A DNA stretch of 45,812 bases from Phycisphaeraceae bacterium (GTDB taxonomy: Bacteria > Planctomycetota > Phycisphaerae > Phycisphaerales > Phycisphaeraceae), in assembly GCA_020831765.1 (NCBI GenBank), contig JAFIFY010000154.1:1-45812 (forward strand), given 5' to 3'. The stretch's first letter is position 1, and the number at the start of each line of letters is the position of its first letter. The translations under genes were made by a program, and so were the position numbers. Below the pieces are notes generated by a model. The model saw only the letters and a program-made list of their open reading frames with translations, did not search any database and was not told the origin of the DNA. Shown piece by piece: positions 17,862 through 26,845 of this stretch.

Positions 17862-18842
17862 CTACTCCGTCGATGCGCGTCGCAGCCGATCGTTGATCGC
17901 CCCGCCCAACCCGCCTTGGGGTGCCGCCACCGCCAACAAGCCGTCCAGCGACATTTCCTCAAGCTTTCGCATGGTTCCAAACAAACGCATCGCGGCCTCG
18001 GCCATATCCCCGTCGGGACTGAGCAACTCGGCGACCGCAAACCCCTCATGCTGGACGCGCGCCGGACTGATCAACCCCCACTCGCCGGCCCCGGGCGGCC
18101 GATAGACAACCTCGGCATCGAGCCCGACCATGCGCATCGGGATTCGCGGCGCGTAATGCCGCGCAAGCATCCCCGGAGCGGTGATGCCTCGGGACCGCGG
18201 TTCAGCGGGTGGGAAGGCCACCTTCCGCCCCAGCACAGCCTCCAGCCGCTCGGTGGTGATCGCTCCCGGGCGCAGCAGCACGACGCTTCCTGCTTCACCC
18301 GGCATGACGATCGTTGATTCGATGCCACAGGCGGTCGGCCCGGCATCCAGAACCAGATCGACACTTGACCCCAGATCACCGACCACGTGCCGGGCCTCGG
18401 TGGGGCTGACGTGGCCGAACCGATTGGCGCTGGGCGCGGCCAGTGGTCGGTCCGCCCGGCGAATCAACTCCAGCGCCCAGTCATGCGCTGGCATTCGGAT
18501 CGCCACCGTGGGCAGGCCGGCGGTGACCAGGTCCGGGATGGAATCGCCGCGCGGCAGGATGATCGTCAAGGGGCCGGGCCAGAACGCTTCGGCCAGTTGA
18601 TGCGCCGCTTGAGGCCACTGGCCCGTCAGGTGCAGCGCCCGCTCGATGCGATCGACGTGGACGATCAGCGGATCAAAGCGAGGCCGCCCCTTAGCCTCGA
18701 ATATCCGGGCCACCGCGCGGGCATCGGTGGCATCGGCGGCCAGGCCGTAGACGGTTTCCGTCGGCATGGCCACCAAACCGCCGCGCCGAATCGTCGCCGC
18801 GGCCGCCTCAAGCATCGACTCCAGGGGTTCATCGGTTCGCAC
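17862..18842 (-). CDS. L-threonylcarbamoyladenylate synthase (Sua5 type)
   Basis: Makes threonylcarbamoyl-AMP from threonine, bicarbonate and ATP for t6A modification of tRNA position 37. The YrdC domain occupies residues 1-205: GGLVAMPTETVYGLAADA, KGRPRFDPLIVHV, FWPGPLTIIL, VAIRMPAH and PLAAPSANRFGHVSPT are all family signatures. STIVMPG and LRPGAI close it. The C-terminal 115 residues, starting PGMLARHYAPRIPM, form the extra Sua5 domain, so this is the long Sua5 form rather than the short TsaC form. A terminator separates it from the upstream RNA-binding-protein gene, so it is probably transcribed on its own. Confidence 0.92.
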   Translation of the reverse strand: MRTDEPLESMLEAAAATIRRGGLVAMPTETVYGLAADATDARAVARIFEAKGRPRFDPLIVHVDRIERALHLTGQWPQAAHQLAEAFWPGPLTIILPRGDSIPDLVTAGLPTVAIRMPAHDWALELIRRADRPLAAPSANRFGHVSPTEARHVVGDLGSSVDLVLDAGPTACGIESTIVMPGEAGSVVLLRPGAITTERLEAVLGRKVAFPPAEPRSRGITAPGMLARHYAPRIPMRMVGLDAEVVYRPPGAGEWGLISPARVQHEGFAVAELLSPDGDMAEAAMRLFGTMRKLEEMSLDGLLAVAAPQGGLGGAINDRLRRASTE

Positions 18843-18945
18843 AGCAAAAGAGGATACAGCGTCGGGCCCCGGTTGAATGGGTCACGCTCGCGGCCGCGTC
18901 GGCACTTGGCCCCAATCCATCACCGATGGACAAATTCAGGACGTG

Positions 18946-18974
18946 AAAAAGCCCCGCCCGGTGAAGGACGGGGC
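18946..18974 (-). terminator. intrinsic terminator of the RNA-binding-protein gene
   Basis: On the minus strand GCCCCG pairs with CGGGGC around a loop (18974-18951), with further pairs inside, followed directly by TTTTT at 18950-18946. It lies about 145 bases downstream of the RRM-protein stop. It is the clearest intrinsic terminator in the window. Confidence 0.8.
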
Positions 18975-19118
18975 AAAAACTGGTTTTATTTTACGCATGG
19001 CAAGGGCCAAGGTCGCACGCAGTCGCGGCTGGAAAGCCGGCGACAAGTCTTGAAGGACAATCGGCGCGAATCGCTCCCGATTCGCAGCCCCCCAAGACCT
19101 GTACGACCCGCGGGCGTC

Positions 19119-19463
19119 TTACCAGTTGTCGCGACCGCCACGGCCACCGCCGCCGCCGCCGCCACCACCACGGCCACCGCCGTAGCCGCCACGACCACCG
19201 CCACCGCCGCCGCCGCCACCTTCACGCGGCCGCGCTTCGTTGACGTTGAGGGTCCGACCCTCGAACTCGCTGCCGTTGGTCTGCTCGATGGCCTGGCGAC
19301 CTTCGTCGTCGTTGGGCATCGTGACAAACGCGAAACCGCGAGGCCGACCGGTGTCCCGATCAGTGATCACCGCGACTTCTTCCACTTCACCATAGTTGCT
19401 GAACAGGTTGCGAAGCCCATCCTCTTTGGTTGAAAAACTCAAGTTACCGACATAAATCTTCAT
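19119..19463 (-). CDS. RRM RNA-binding protein with glycine-rich tail
   Basis: Small single-stranded-RNA-binding protein. The RRM spans residues 1-80, with RNP2 (IYVGNLSF) at residues 3-10 and RNP1 (RGFAFVTM) near 42-49, both aromatic-rich. The tail is nearly all Gly with Arg and a Tyr, ending GRGGRDNW. This RRM plus Gly-rich form is known from cyanobacterial and planctomycete Rbp proteins, often cold-induced RNA chaperones; no function is proven here. ATG 19463 gives the standard MKIYVGNLSF start. The tail is coded by a GGC/GGT-type trinucleotide repeat, so its length may vary by slippage. It has a probable promoter about 100 bases upstream and its own terminator, so it is monocistronic. Confidence 0.9.
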   Translation of the reverse strand: MKIYVGNLSFSTKEDGLRNLFSNYGEVEEVAVITDRDTGRPRGFAFVTMPNDDEGRQAIEQTNGSEFEGRTLNVNEARPREGGGGGGGGGRGGYGGGRGGGGGGGGGRGGRDNW

Positions 19464-19564
19464 GCGATCCGTTCCAATTGCGTGAGGCTCAACGAAGACG
19501 ACGAGCTTACCGAGCGCCACAGGACAAGTTCAGCGACAACGACAACCGTTGCGCCACGCCTAAT

Positions 19565-19593
19565 AAAATACTCCGCGGCACGGACGAATGCAA
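19565..19593 (-). promoter_or_regulatory. candidate promoter of the RNA-binding-protein gene
   Basis: On the minus strand TTGCAT (19593-19588) and TATTTT (19570-19565) are 17 bases apart, in the AT-rich core of the gap. The predicted start near 19558 leaves a leader of about 95 bases, like the long leaders of cold-shock genes. The -35 matches consensus at only three of six positions. Confidence 0.4.
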
Positions 19594-19726
19594 CCCATTT
19601 TGCCTGGATTGCCGAAAAATCATTTTCCGCCGATTCCACGGGCCGCCTCATCCCGGACCGTCCGACAGGCGATCATCGGCCCCCCTCCCTGCAAGTTTTC
19701 ACCGGTGCTTCCGTTAGAATTCGAGC

Positions 19727-22282
19727 ATGGACCCAGTAAGTTTGTCGGCTCTCTGTCGCCCAAGGTCGCTGCCCATCGCTGGAGCGATGATCCTTGTCGC
19801 ATCGCTGGTAATCATCGCCGGTGCGGCCTCAGCAGCCGTCACGCCGGCGGTCAGCGGCGGCTCCATCGACGACCCCAATGCCTGGGCACCCCACCAGAAG
19901 GCGCTGACAACCGAGGGCGAGGGGTTTCTCGTATGGGAATCCAATCGCACGGGGAACTGGCGGATTTTCTTTCAAAATCTTGATGGATCGGGAGTTAAGC
20001 AAATATCCTCAGATGAGGAAGGCATCGAACACGCCGCCCCGCACATCAGCCCGGATGGCCGGCATGTGGCGTACTTGGCCTACCGGGGCAACGACAACGC
20101 CTATAACCGAAGGAATAACGGGAATCGCGCCCAGCTCAGGCTGATGCGACTCGACGGCGGCGAATCCCGGGTGCTCGCCGAGCATGCCCGGGCGTATTTC
20201 GAGAATCGGGCGGCGGTCTGGCTGGATGACCGGAACCTGGTCTTCATCGATCACGAGGGCTACACCACGCGCCTTGATATCCAGTCCGGCTCGACCCGTC
20301 GCATCTCACACCAGGGCCGCGATACCTTCGGCTACCTGCCGGATCCGACCCTGCGATTCGCCACGACCGGCTTTCCGAATTTCGCCACGTTCGACAAAGA
20401 ATCCGGCCGAATCCAGACGCGCGACACGCTCAGGGGCTGCCAGCCGTACTTTTCACGGGACGGCCGCTGGGGCTATTGGATCAGTGGCGCCGGCGGCCCG
20501 ATCCGACGGTTCGATCTGCAATCCGGGGCACAGACCAACATCCTCGAGAAGGATGATCCACGTCTGCCCCGGGGGCGGGCGTATCTGTACTTTCCCATGG
20601 TGTCACCGTGTCAACGGCTGCTGGCGTTTTCCGCATCGGCCAATCAGCATGACCATTTCCGGGGCAACTACGACATCTTCATCGCGCCGATCGATCCCCA
20701 GACGCTGATGCTGACCGGCGCGCCGGTCCGGCACACCTTCTCCGATTCAACCGATCGCTATCCGGATGTGTTTCTGGCTGACTACCCCCTGGGCAGACAT
20801 GTGGTCAAAGCGCCACATCGGCTGGAGTTCGCCACGCCCGATGGCCAGCACGCGAGCTGGGAATTCAGCGACGGGCTTACCCTTCGCGGCGCCCGCGTGA
20901 CACGTGTTTTCATCACCCCGCAACGGTATGTCATCGAGGCCAGGCAGGGCGAACGCACCTTGCGCGGCGTGGTCGAGGTCTTGCCCGCTTCGCCGCCGAA
21001 GATCGAAGCAGCGGTGCTCTCCAACGATCGAACCATCAGCATCCACTTCAACGAGCCAGTCACCGTGGCCCCTCGCAGCCGGGCCACGCTGGAATCGGGC
21101 ATCGGCATCGAAGCGATGATCGTGGAAGCCGATGGTCGGCGTTTGGACCTTAAACTGAGCAGGCCGTTAAGAGCAACCGATACGCTCACGATTGAGGGTA
21201 TCACCGACCGCGCCTGGCGCCCCAATGCGCTGCCACGCACGGAGCTTGGCATCGAGCCGGTGACCTGGCCCGTGACTCGGGACGGCCTGGTCTTTCTCTG
21301 GCAACACGCCAGCGCGGCCAACCTCGCGCCGGACACCCGCGGCGATGGACAGCGATCCTTTGAGATCGATCGCGGCGGCCAAGCGGTCTTCGACGCCGTG
21401 GGACGGCTGCTCCTCCAGGGCGGCCATGCCGATTTCCGCGATGCCGGAGCCATCATCTCCGAATCGATCCGGCGATCCAACGCGTTTTCGATCGAGTTGA
21501 CGTTCCGCGCCGCCAATCGCACGGCACGCGGACCGGCACGCATCATCACACTTTCCAATGGCGCATCGGATCGCAACTTCACCATCGGCCAGGAACGCGA
21601 TCAACTGGTCATGCGGCTGCGAACGACCTCGACCAACAGCAATGGAATGCCCGATATCCGCCTCGGGCAGGTCACGCCCGGCGTCGATCAGCACCTGCTG
21701 GTCACCTGGCGTGATGGTGAATTGAACGCCTGGCTCGATGGCGAGCATGTCCAGCGTGTCTCCCGCAACGGCACCCTGGCCAACTGGGCTGACTATGCCC
21801 TGCGCCTTGGCGATGAACTCAACGGCGACCGTGCCTGGCCGGGATGGATCGATCGGATCGCGATTCACAGCCGCGCGATGTCGAGCGATGAGGCGAACAT
21901 CGCCTTCGTCGCATCCCGGGCTGATCGATCGCGCCTGCCCGAGCCCGACCGCATCATCATTCAGGCCCGTGTGCGCGCGGTGTCCGATCAGCCGACGCTT
22001 GAACGGATTCAGCCGTATCGCGAAGCATTGCGCCTGGATGAAGTGGAGGTCGAGCGTGTCATCGACGGCCGGTTGACCGCCCAGCGCCTCCGCATCGCGC
22101 GATGGGCCATTCTCGATGGCCAGACCCTTGACCGGCCGCGCATCGGTCAGCGTCTGACGTTGGCCATCGAGCCGTTCGAGGCCCATACGCAACTGATCGC
22201 AACCTACCTTCAGGACACGTTGGAGGATGACTTTGATGTGCCTCGATTCGTGGTGATCGCGCCGGATGCGGGTAACCCATGA
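19727..22282 (+). CDS. secreted PD40-propeller/PKD/Ig-like/LamG multidomain protein
   Basis: Large exported protein that probably binds carbohydrate or protein outside the cell. After a signal-type helix (about residues 16-36, ending ASA) comes a TolB/PD40-like propeller, with blades such as WESNRTGNWRIFFQNLDG, HISPDGRHVAYLAY and VSPCQRLLAFSAS (about 55-345). A PKD-like domain (WEFSDGLTLRGARVTRVF, near 375-430) follows, then an SbsA/Ig-like domain (PPKIEAAVLSNDRTISIHF, 425-500). A LamG/concanavalin-like domain covers about 540-735 (LLVTWRDGELNAWLDGEHV). The last 105 residues form a module that seems to recur in the AlgJ-like protein at 23886. It is followed by algI after 111 bases, suggesting a joint role in polymer acetylation. 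A TAGAAT at 19715 lies just before the ATG. Confidence 0.82.
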   Translation: MDPVSLSALCRPRSLPIAGAMILVASLVIIAGAASAAVTPAVSGGSIDDPNAWAPHQKALTTEGEGFLVWESNRTGNWRIFFQNLDGSGVKQISSDEEGIEHAAPHISPDGRHVAYLAYRGNDNAYNRRNNGNRAQLRLMRLDGGESRVLAEHARAYFENRAAVWLDDRNLVFIDHEGYTTRLDIQSGSTRRISHQGRDTFGYLPDPTLRFATTGFPNFATFDKESGRIQTRDTLRGCQPYFSRDGRWGYWISGAGGPIRRFDLQSGAQTNILEKDDPRLPRGRAYLYFPMVSPCQRLLAFSASANQHDHFRGNYDIFIAPIDPQTLMLTGAPVRHTFSDSTDRYPDVFLADYPLGRHVVKAPHRLEFATPDGQHASWEFSDGLTLRGARVTRVFITPQRYVIEARQGERTLRGVVEVLPASPPKIEAAVLSNDRTISIHFNEPVTVAPRSRATLESGIGIEAMIVEADGRRLDLKLSRPLRATDTLTIEGITDRAWRPNALPRTELGIEPVTWPVTRDGLVFLWQHASAANLAPDTRGDGQRSFEIDRGGQAVFDAVGRLLLQGGHADFRDAGAIISESIRRSNAFSIELTFRAANRTARGPARIITLSNGASDRNFTIGQERDQLVMRLRTTSTNSNGMPDIRLGQVTPGVDQHLLVTWRDGELNAWLDGEHVQRVSRNGTLANWADYALRLGDELNGDRAWPGWIDRIAIHSRAMSSDEANIAFVASRADRSRLPEPDRIIIQARVRAVSDQPTLERIQPYREALRLDEVEVERVIDGRLTAQRLRIARWAILDGQTLDRPRIGQRLTLAIEPFEAHTQLIATYLQDTLEDDFDVPRFVVIAPDAGNP

Positions 22283-22393
22283 CCGCGGGCGGCCCAAGCC
22301 GGCGAATGACCGCGTCTTAGCGCTTCGCCATGCCACCACCACGGGCGATGAGCCCCGCCATACGCCACCAACGGCAAGCCCGGCCTTCACGCC

Positions 22394-23860
22394 ATGGTCT
22401 TCAGCTCGCAGCTTTTTCTGTTCTACTTTCTGCCGCTGGCGTTGGCGCTTTACTACATCGTTCCCGGGCGCGGCAAGCACCTGATGCTCACGGTCCTGAG
22501 CTATGGCTTCTATGGCTGGGCCAATCCGCTGTTCATCTGGCTGCTTCTGTTCAGCACCACGGTGGATTACATCTGCGGGCTGATCATCTCCCAGCGATTC
22601 GGCCGAGGCCGATTCAGCCAACCCATCGAATTGCTTCAGCGCGGCGGAAGCAGAACCCGTGCCCAGCGCACCGCCCTGATCGTCTCGCTGGTCACCAACC
22701 TCGCCCTGCTGGGCTTCTTCAAATACTTCAACCTGCTGGCCGACAGTTACAACCAGATGGCCAGCATCCTGGCCGGCAGCGCCTATACATGGGACACCTT
22801 CATCCGCATCACGCTGCCGCTGGGGATCAGCTTCTACACCTTCCAATCGATGAGCTACTCGATCGACGTCTATCGCGGCGATGCCCGCGCGATCCGCAAC
22901 TACATCGATTTCGCATGTTATGTCTCGATGTTCCCGCAGCTTGTGGCCGGCCCGATCATCCGGTTCTCCGAGGTGGATCAGCAGCTTCGCCATCGCTTCC
23001 ACACGCTGGACAAATTCGCCCGGGGCGTGGCGATGTTCTCCTGCGGTCTGGCCAAGAAGGTGCTGATCGCCAATCCCTGCGGGTGGGTGGCCGACCAATG
23101 CTTCAACAGCGATCAGATCGGCACGCTGGATGCCTGGTACGGCGTCATCGCCTATTCATTCCAGATTTACTATGACTTTTCGGGTTATTCGGACATGGCC
23201 ATCGGCCTGGGGCTGATGCTTGGATTCGTCTTTCCGAAGAACTTCGACAGCCCGTACAAGTCCAAGTCGATCACTGAATTCTGGCAGCGCTGGCACCTGT
23301 CGCTTTCATCCTGGCTGCGCGATTATCTCTATGTTCCGCTGGGCGGCAATCGCAAGGGCAACTTCCGAACCTATTTCAACCTCTTCCTCGTGATGCTGCT
23401 GGGCGGCCTGTGGCACGGGGCGACAAGCTGGAACTTCGTCATCTGGGGCGCGTTCCACGGCATCCTGCTGGCGATCGAACGCGCCGCCGGCGGCAAGGAT
23501 TCGCTCTATCGATTCCTCCCCGCGCCGCTGCGCGTGGGCGTGACCTATGTGCTGGTGCTGATCAGTTGGGTCTTTTTCCGGGCCGAGGGGCTTGATCGGG
23601 CGTTGGATTACCTGGCCTCGATGTTCGCCCTGCGACAGGTCACTGCCCATGCCGAAGTGGCCGCGGCCAACATCTTCCAACCCTACTACGTGGCTATGAT
23701 CCTCTTAGCGGCCGTGATCGCCTGGACCTGCCCGCAAGCCTGGCAGATCACCCGCAAGCTCACGCCGATCCGCGCTGCCTGGTGCCTGCTGCTGCTGGTC
23801 CTGGGCATTCTTGTTCTCTATACCCAGTCTTTCAATCCGTTCATTTACTTCATCTTCTAA
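22394..23860 (+). CDS. algI: MBOAT O-acyltransferase, AlgI family
   Basis: Integral membrane acyltransferase that passes acetyl groups from a cytoplasmic donor across the inner membrane to partners that acetylate an exported polysaccharide. It begins MVFSSQLFLFYFLPLALALYY, the classic AlgI start, and has about eleven hydrophobic segments. The MBOAT core is clear: SMSYSIDVYRGD, QLVAGPIIRF, YSDMAIGLGLMLGF and FWQRWHLSLSSWLRDYLYVP. The invariant histidines are H341 (GGLWHGATSWNF) and H355 (GAFHG). Length is 488 residues. Many AlgI relatives acetylate polymers other than alginate, and no alginate polymerase genes are present, so the substrate is open. The next gene starts 25 bases downstream. Confidence 0.92.
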   Translation: MVFSSQLFLFYFLPLALALYYIVPGRGKHLMLTVLSYGFYGWANPLFIWLLLFSTTVDYICGLIISQRFGRGRFSQPIELLQRGGSRTRAQRTALIVSLVTNLALLGFFKYFNLLADSYNQMASILAGSAYTWDTFIRITLPLGISFYTFQSMSYSIDVYRGDARAIRNYIDFACYVSMFPQLVAGPIIRFSEVDQQLRHRFHTLDKFARGVAMFSCGLAKKVLIANPCGWVADQCFNSDQIGTLDAWYGVIAYSFQIYYDFSGYSDMAIGLGLMLGFVFPKNFDSPYKSKSITEFWQRWHLSLSSWLRDYLYVPLGGNRKGNFRTYFNLFLVMLLGGLWHGATSWNFVIWGAFHGILLAIERAAGGKDSLYRFLPAPLRVGVTYVLVLISWVFFRAEGLDRALDYLASMFALRQVTAHAEVAAANIFQPYYVAMILLAAVIAWTCPQAWQITRKLTPIRAAWCLLLLVLGILVLYTQSFNPFIYFIF

Positions 23861-23885
23861 ACCCGATGAATCAACCCCGAAAGCC

Positions 23886-25625
23886 ATGACGCACCCACGG
23901 CTCAACCAGAATCGCGAAGACCAGGCCCATCAGGAACTGGGCATCACCTCCATTTCCCGACCGATGGCGTGGCTGCTGACCCTGGCGTTTCTACTTATCC
24001 TGATCCTGCCCACGACGATCCAGACGATTCACGAAGTGCTCGTGAAGAACGTGCGGCCCGGCGTTTTCCAGATCGCCCAGACACCGCTCACCGCCACGGA
24101 CCTGAAGAATCTGGAAACCAATCTCGAAAACCAATCGATCGTGCAGGAAACGCTACTGCCGTGGATTCAACCGCTGTTTCTGGCGGTGGGCGCGGCGGGC
24201 GAGAAGGTGATCCCCGGCCGTGACGACTGGCTGTTCTTTGAGCGCGATGTCAGCCACCTGACCGGATCGGGCTTCATGCAGCCGTCGGTGATGCTGGCCC
24301 GCCGCCGCGCAGGCGATCGCTCGGTGGAAGCGGTGCAGCCCGATTCGATCGAGGCGATCGTGGATTTCCGCGATCAACTGGCCAAGCGCGGCATCGAGCT
24401 GGTCCTGCTGCCCACACCGGTCAAGCCGGAGGTGCATCCCGAGCGGCTTTCGGCGCGGCTCGATCCGGACGTCGGCGTGCTGGCCAATCCATCCATGGCC
24501 GCGTGGTTCAAGGCCCTGGAAGCGGAGGGGATTCATGCCTTTGATCTACATGAACTGATGGTCCAGATCAAGCGAGCCTCGTCCGAGCCGCTCTATCTTC
24601 GCCAGGACACCCACTGGACACCGCGGACCGTCGAGCGTGTGGCCGACCATGTCGCCGATTGGATCGAGCGGAACCATGAGGACATGTTCTTTGAGTTCGG
24701 CGCTGAGTATGCGAGCGAACCGAGGGAAGTGGTGAATCACGGTGATATCTTCGACATGCTGGCCCTGGACGAACGTCGCCGTGGCCGCTATCAGCCAGAG
24801 CGCTTCGAGATTCGCCGCATCACGCCCGCGACCGATGATGATGCCGATGATCAGCGCAACGATGACCCGATCCCTTCGCCCGAGGGCCGAAGCATCGTCG
24901 TGCGCGGCAGGATTGTCGAGGCCGTTCGGCCACCTTCGCCCGGCTCCGTGCCGTATCCCGATGCGGTCACCGCCACGCTGCTCACCGATGTGCAGCCGTC
25001 GGAAGCGTTCGGAACCGCCCTGCCGGAAGGTCGCATGGTGGTCTACGCGATGGGCATGAGTCGCAATCGATGGACCGCCGCCGCCGAGTGGCAACCCGGG
25101 CGCACCATCGAGATACGGCTTCGCCCCTGGGCCGATGTGCGACAGGCTTACGGCGCGATCAACCGGTTCGACCTGGTCGAGAACGAAGATGCCATGTTCG
25201 AACTGCCCCTGTTCTGGGCCGAACCGGTCGGGCAGCCCGACGATGAATCGGCGTCCGAAGCCGCGCCGATCGATCAATGGCGGCCGGACACCCGGAGCCC
25301 GATCCTTCTATTGGGCGACAGCTTCACGAATATCTTCTCGCGGAAGGCCATGGGCTGGGGCGACAGTGCCGGGCTGGCCGAGCAACTGGCCTATGAACTG
25401 GCCTTGCCGCTGGATGTGATCGCGATCAACGGCGGCGGCGCGTTGGCCAGTCGCCAGGCGCTTGCCGCGGACCTGGCACGCGGCGAAGATCGACTTGCGG
25501 GCAAGAGACTGGTCATCTGGCAGTTCGCCACGCGCGAGCTTAGCCAGGGCGACTGGCGATTGCTGAACATCAGAGGTGCTCAAGCTCAGCGCGGCGAGGA
25601 CGAAGACACAGGAGAAACCCCTTGA
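23886..25625 (+). CDS. AlgJ/AlgX-like SGNH acetyltransferase with inserted module
   Basis: Membrane-anchored, periplasmic SGNH-hydrolase-like protein of the AlgJ/AlgX family, expected to work with AlgI in O-acetylation of an exported polymer. One transmembrane segment (about residues 29-52, WLLTLAFLLILIL) precedes the external domain. Catalytic residues are visible: D241 and H243 in QDTHW, and S479 in GDSF. Between them, residues about 335-455 form an insert (IVVRGRIVEAV to MFELPLFWAE) that is absent from the second AlgJ-like protein but resembles the C-terminus of the propeller protein at 19727. ATG 23886 is chosen because the open frame upstream lies inside algI. Its stop overlaps the next TTG start by four bases (TTGA). 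Confidence 0.87.
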   Translation: MTHPRLNQNREDQAHQELGITSISRPMAWLLTLAFLLILILPTTIQTIHEVLVKNVRPGVFQIAQTPLTATDLKNLETNLENQSIVQETLLPWIQPLFLAVGAAGEKVIPGRDDWLFFERDVSHLTGSGFMQPSVMLARRRAGDRSVEAVQPDSIEAIVDFRDQLAKRGIELVLLPTPVKPEVHPERLSARLDPDVGVLANPSMAAWFKALEAEGIHAFDLHELMVQIKRASSEPLYLRQDTHWTPRTVERVADHVADWIERNHEDMFFEFGAEYASEPREVVNHGDIFDMLALDERRRGRYQPERFEIRRITPATDDDADDQRNDDPIPSPEGRSIVVRGRIVEAVRPPSPGSVPYPDAVTATLLTDVQPSEAFGTALPEGRMVVYAMGMSRNRWTAAAEWQPGRTIEIRLRPWADVRQAYGAINRFDLVENEDAMFELPLFWAEPVGQPDDESASEAAPIDQWRPDTRSPILLLGDSFTNIFSRKAMGWGDSAGLAEQLAYELALPLDVIAINGGGALASRQALAADLARGEDRLAGKRLVIWQFATRELSQGDWRLLNIRGAQAQRGEDEDTGETP

Positions 25626-26779
25626 AAACTGAAACCACCCTGATCGGGGCGCATCGATGCCCGACGATCCTCACCGCGAGCCTGGTCATGAGCCTGCTGT
25701 TGGCGGCGTTCGCGCTGATTCCGGCCCGGGCTGAAGAAAAGGGCGCTGGATCGACGACACCCGATGCCCCCGTACCCACGCGACCGACATTGGGCGGAGA
25801 GAAACTCGAAGCGTTTCAGCAGCGTTTGCTCGATGCCGCCACGCAAGCCTCCGAGCGTCGCACCATGACCGTCGTCGGCCGCGAGGGCTGGCTGTTTCTG
25901 AGCGCAGAGCTTCGTCACCTGGGAATCGGCCGTTTCTGGGGCGAGGATGCGATCCGAACCGGGGTGGCGGCGCGTGAAGACCGCCGCGACCCCCTGCCGG
26001 TCATTGTGGATTATCACGAGCAGCTCAAGGAACGGGAAATCGAGTTGATCCTGGTGCCGGTGCCGCCCAAGGCCGCGATCTATCCGGAGAAGTTCGATGA
26101 CTCGGTTCAGTCGGAAGCCGGCGCGCCGCGGCCGCGCGTCGATCCCCACCATCAGGAGTTCTATCAACTGCTCCGACAGCGGGGCGTGAACGTGCTGGAC
26201 CTGACCGAAGTGTTCCTGGCCGCGCGTGATCGCAATCCGGAGATCGAGCTTTACTGCCGGCAGGATACGCACTGGTCGGGCAAGGGCCTTACGCTTGCCG
26301 CGCAGGTCATCGCCCAGCAGGTGGGGGAGCGCCCGTTGATGGAGGATGTCACGACCAACGACCATACGATCGAACATCGAACGATCGAGATTCGCGGCGA
26401 TCTTTATGATGCGGCGGGTTTGCCGGACCTTGAGCGCGAGCAACTTCAGATCGGCCTGATCAACGGGGGTCGGCAACCGATCAGCGACCGGCAAAGCCCC
26501 ATCGTCCTCCTGGGCGACAGTCACCTGCTGGTCTTCCACATCGGGCAGGATATGCACGCCACCGGTGCGGGCCTGGGCGATCATCTGGCCCATCAACTGG
26601 GCTTTCCGCTGGATGTTCTGGGCGTCAGGGGATCGGGCGCAACCGCCAGCCGTCGAAGCCTGACGCTTCGGCGTGACAATCTCGAGGGGAAGAAAATGAT
26701 CATCTGGGTCTTCACCGCCCGAGAGTTCACCGAGGCTCAAAGTTGGCAGACCATCCCCGCCACGCTGCCGCCGATGTAA
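25622..26779 (+). CDS. second AlgJ/AlgX-like SGNH acetyltransferase
   Basis: Paralogue-like partner of the preceding protein, with a cleavable-type signal (about residues 15-37, ending ARA) and no anchor, so probably soluble in the periplasm. It keeps the SGNH core: GREGWLFLSAELRHL, VIVDYHEQLKEREIELILVPVP, D215 and H217 in QDTHW, and S300 in GDSH. The usual GDSF is GDSH here. It has no insert between DTHW and GDS. TTG 25622 starts on the last bases of the previous gene (TTGA) with GGAG about eight bases upstream, so translation is coupled. Two such proteins per AlgI parallels the AlgJ/AlgX division of labour in alginate producers (known), inferred here. Confidence 0.87.
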   Translation: MKTETTLIGAHRCPTILTASLVMSLLLAAFALIPARAEEKGAGSTTPDAPVPTRPTLGGEKLEAFQQRLLDAATQASERRTMTVVGREGWLFLSAELRHLGIGRFWGEDAIRTGVAAREDRRDPLPVIVDYHEQLKEREIELILVPVPPKAAIYPEKFDDSVQSEAGAPRPRVDPHHQEFYQLLRQRGVNVLDLTEVFLAARDRNPEIELYCRQDTHWSGKGLTLAAQVIAQQVGERPLMEDVTTNDHTIEHRTIEIRGDLYDAAGLPDLEREQLQIGLINGGRQPISDRQSPIVLLGDSHLLVFHIGQDMHATGAGLGDHLAHQLGFPLDVLGVRGSGATASRRSLTLRRDNLEGKKMIIWVFTAREFTEAQSWQTIPATLPPM

Positions 26780-26845
26780 GTTTGGTTTACGATTCCAGCC
26801 CGGACGGCAACGGAAACAAAGGAGCAGGTGAAAGGAGCAGGCGAC

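Noticed and set aside
21167-23098. 643-residue open frame on the minus strand
   Set aside because: It lies antisense to the propeller protein and algI, has low-complexity Gly/Asp/Arg content, and matches no family; it is a by-product of high GC.
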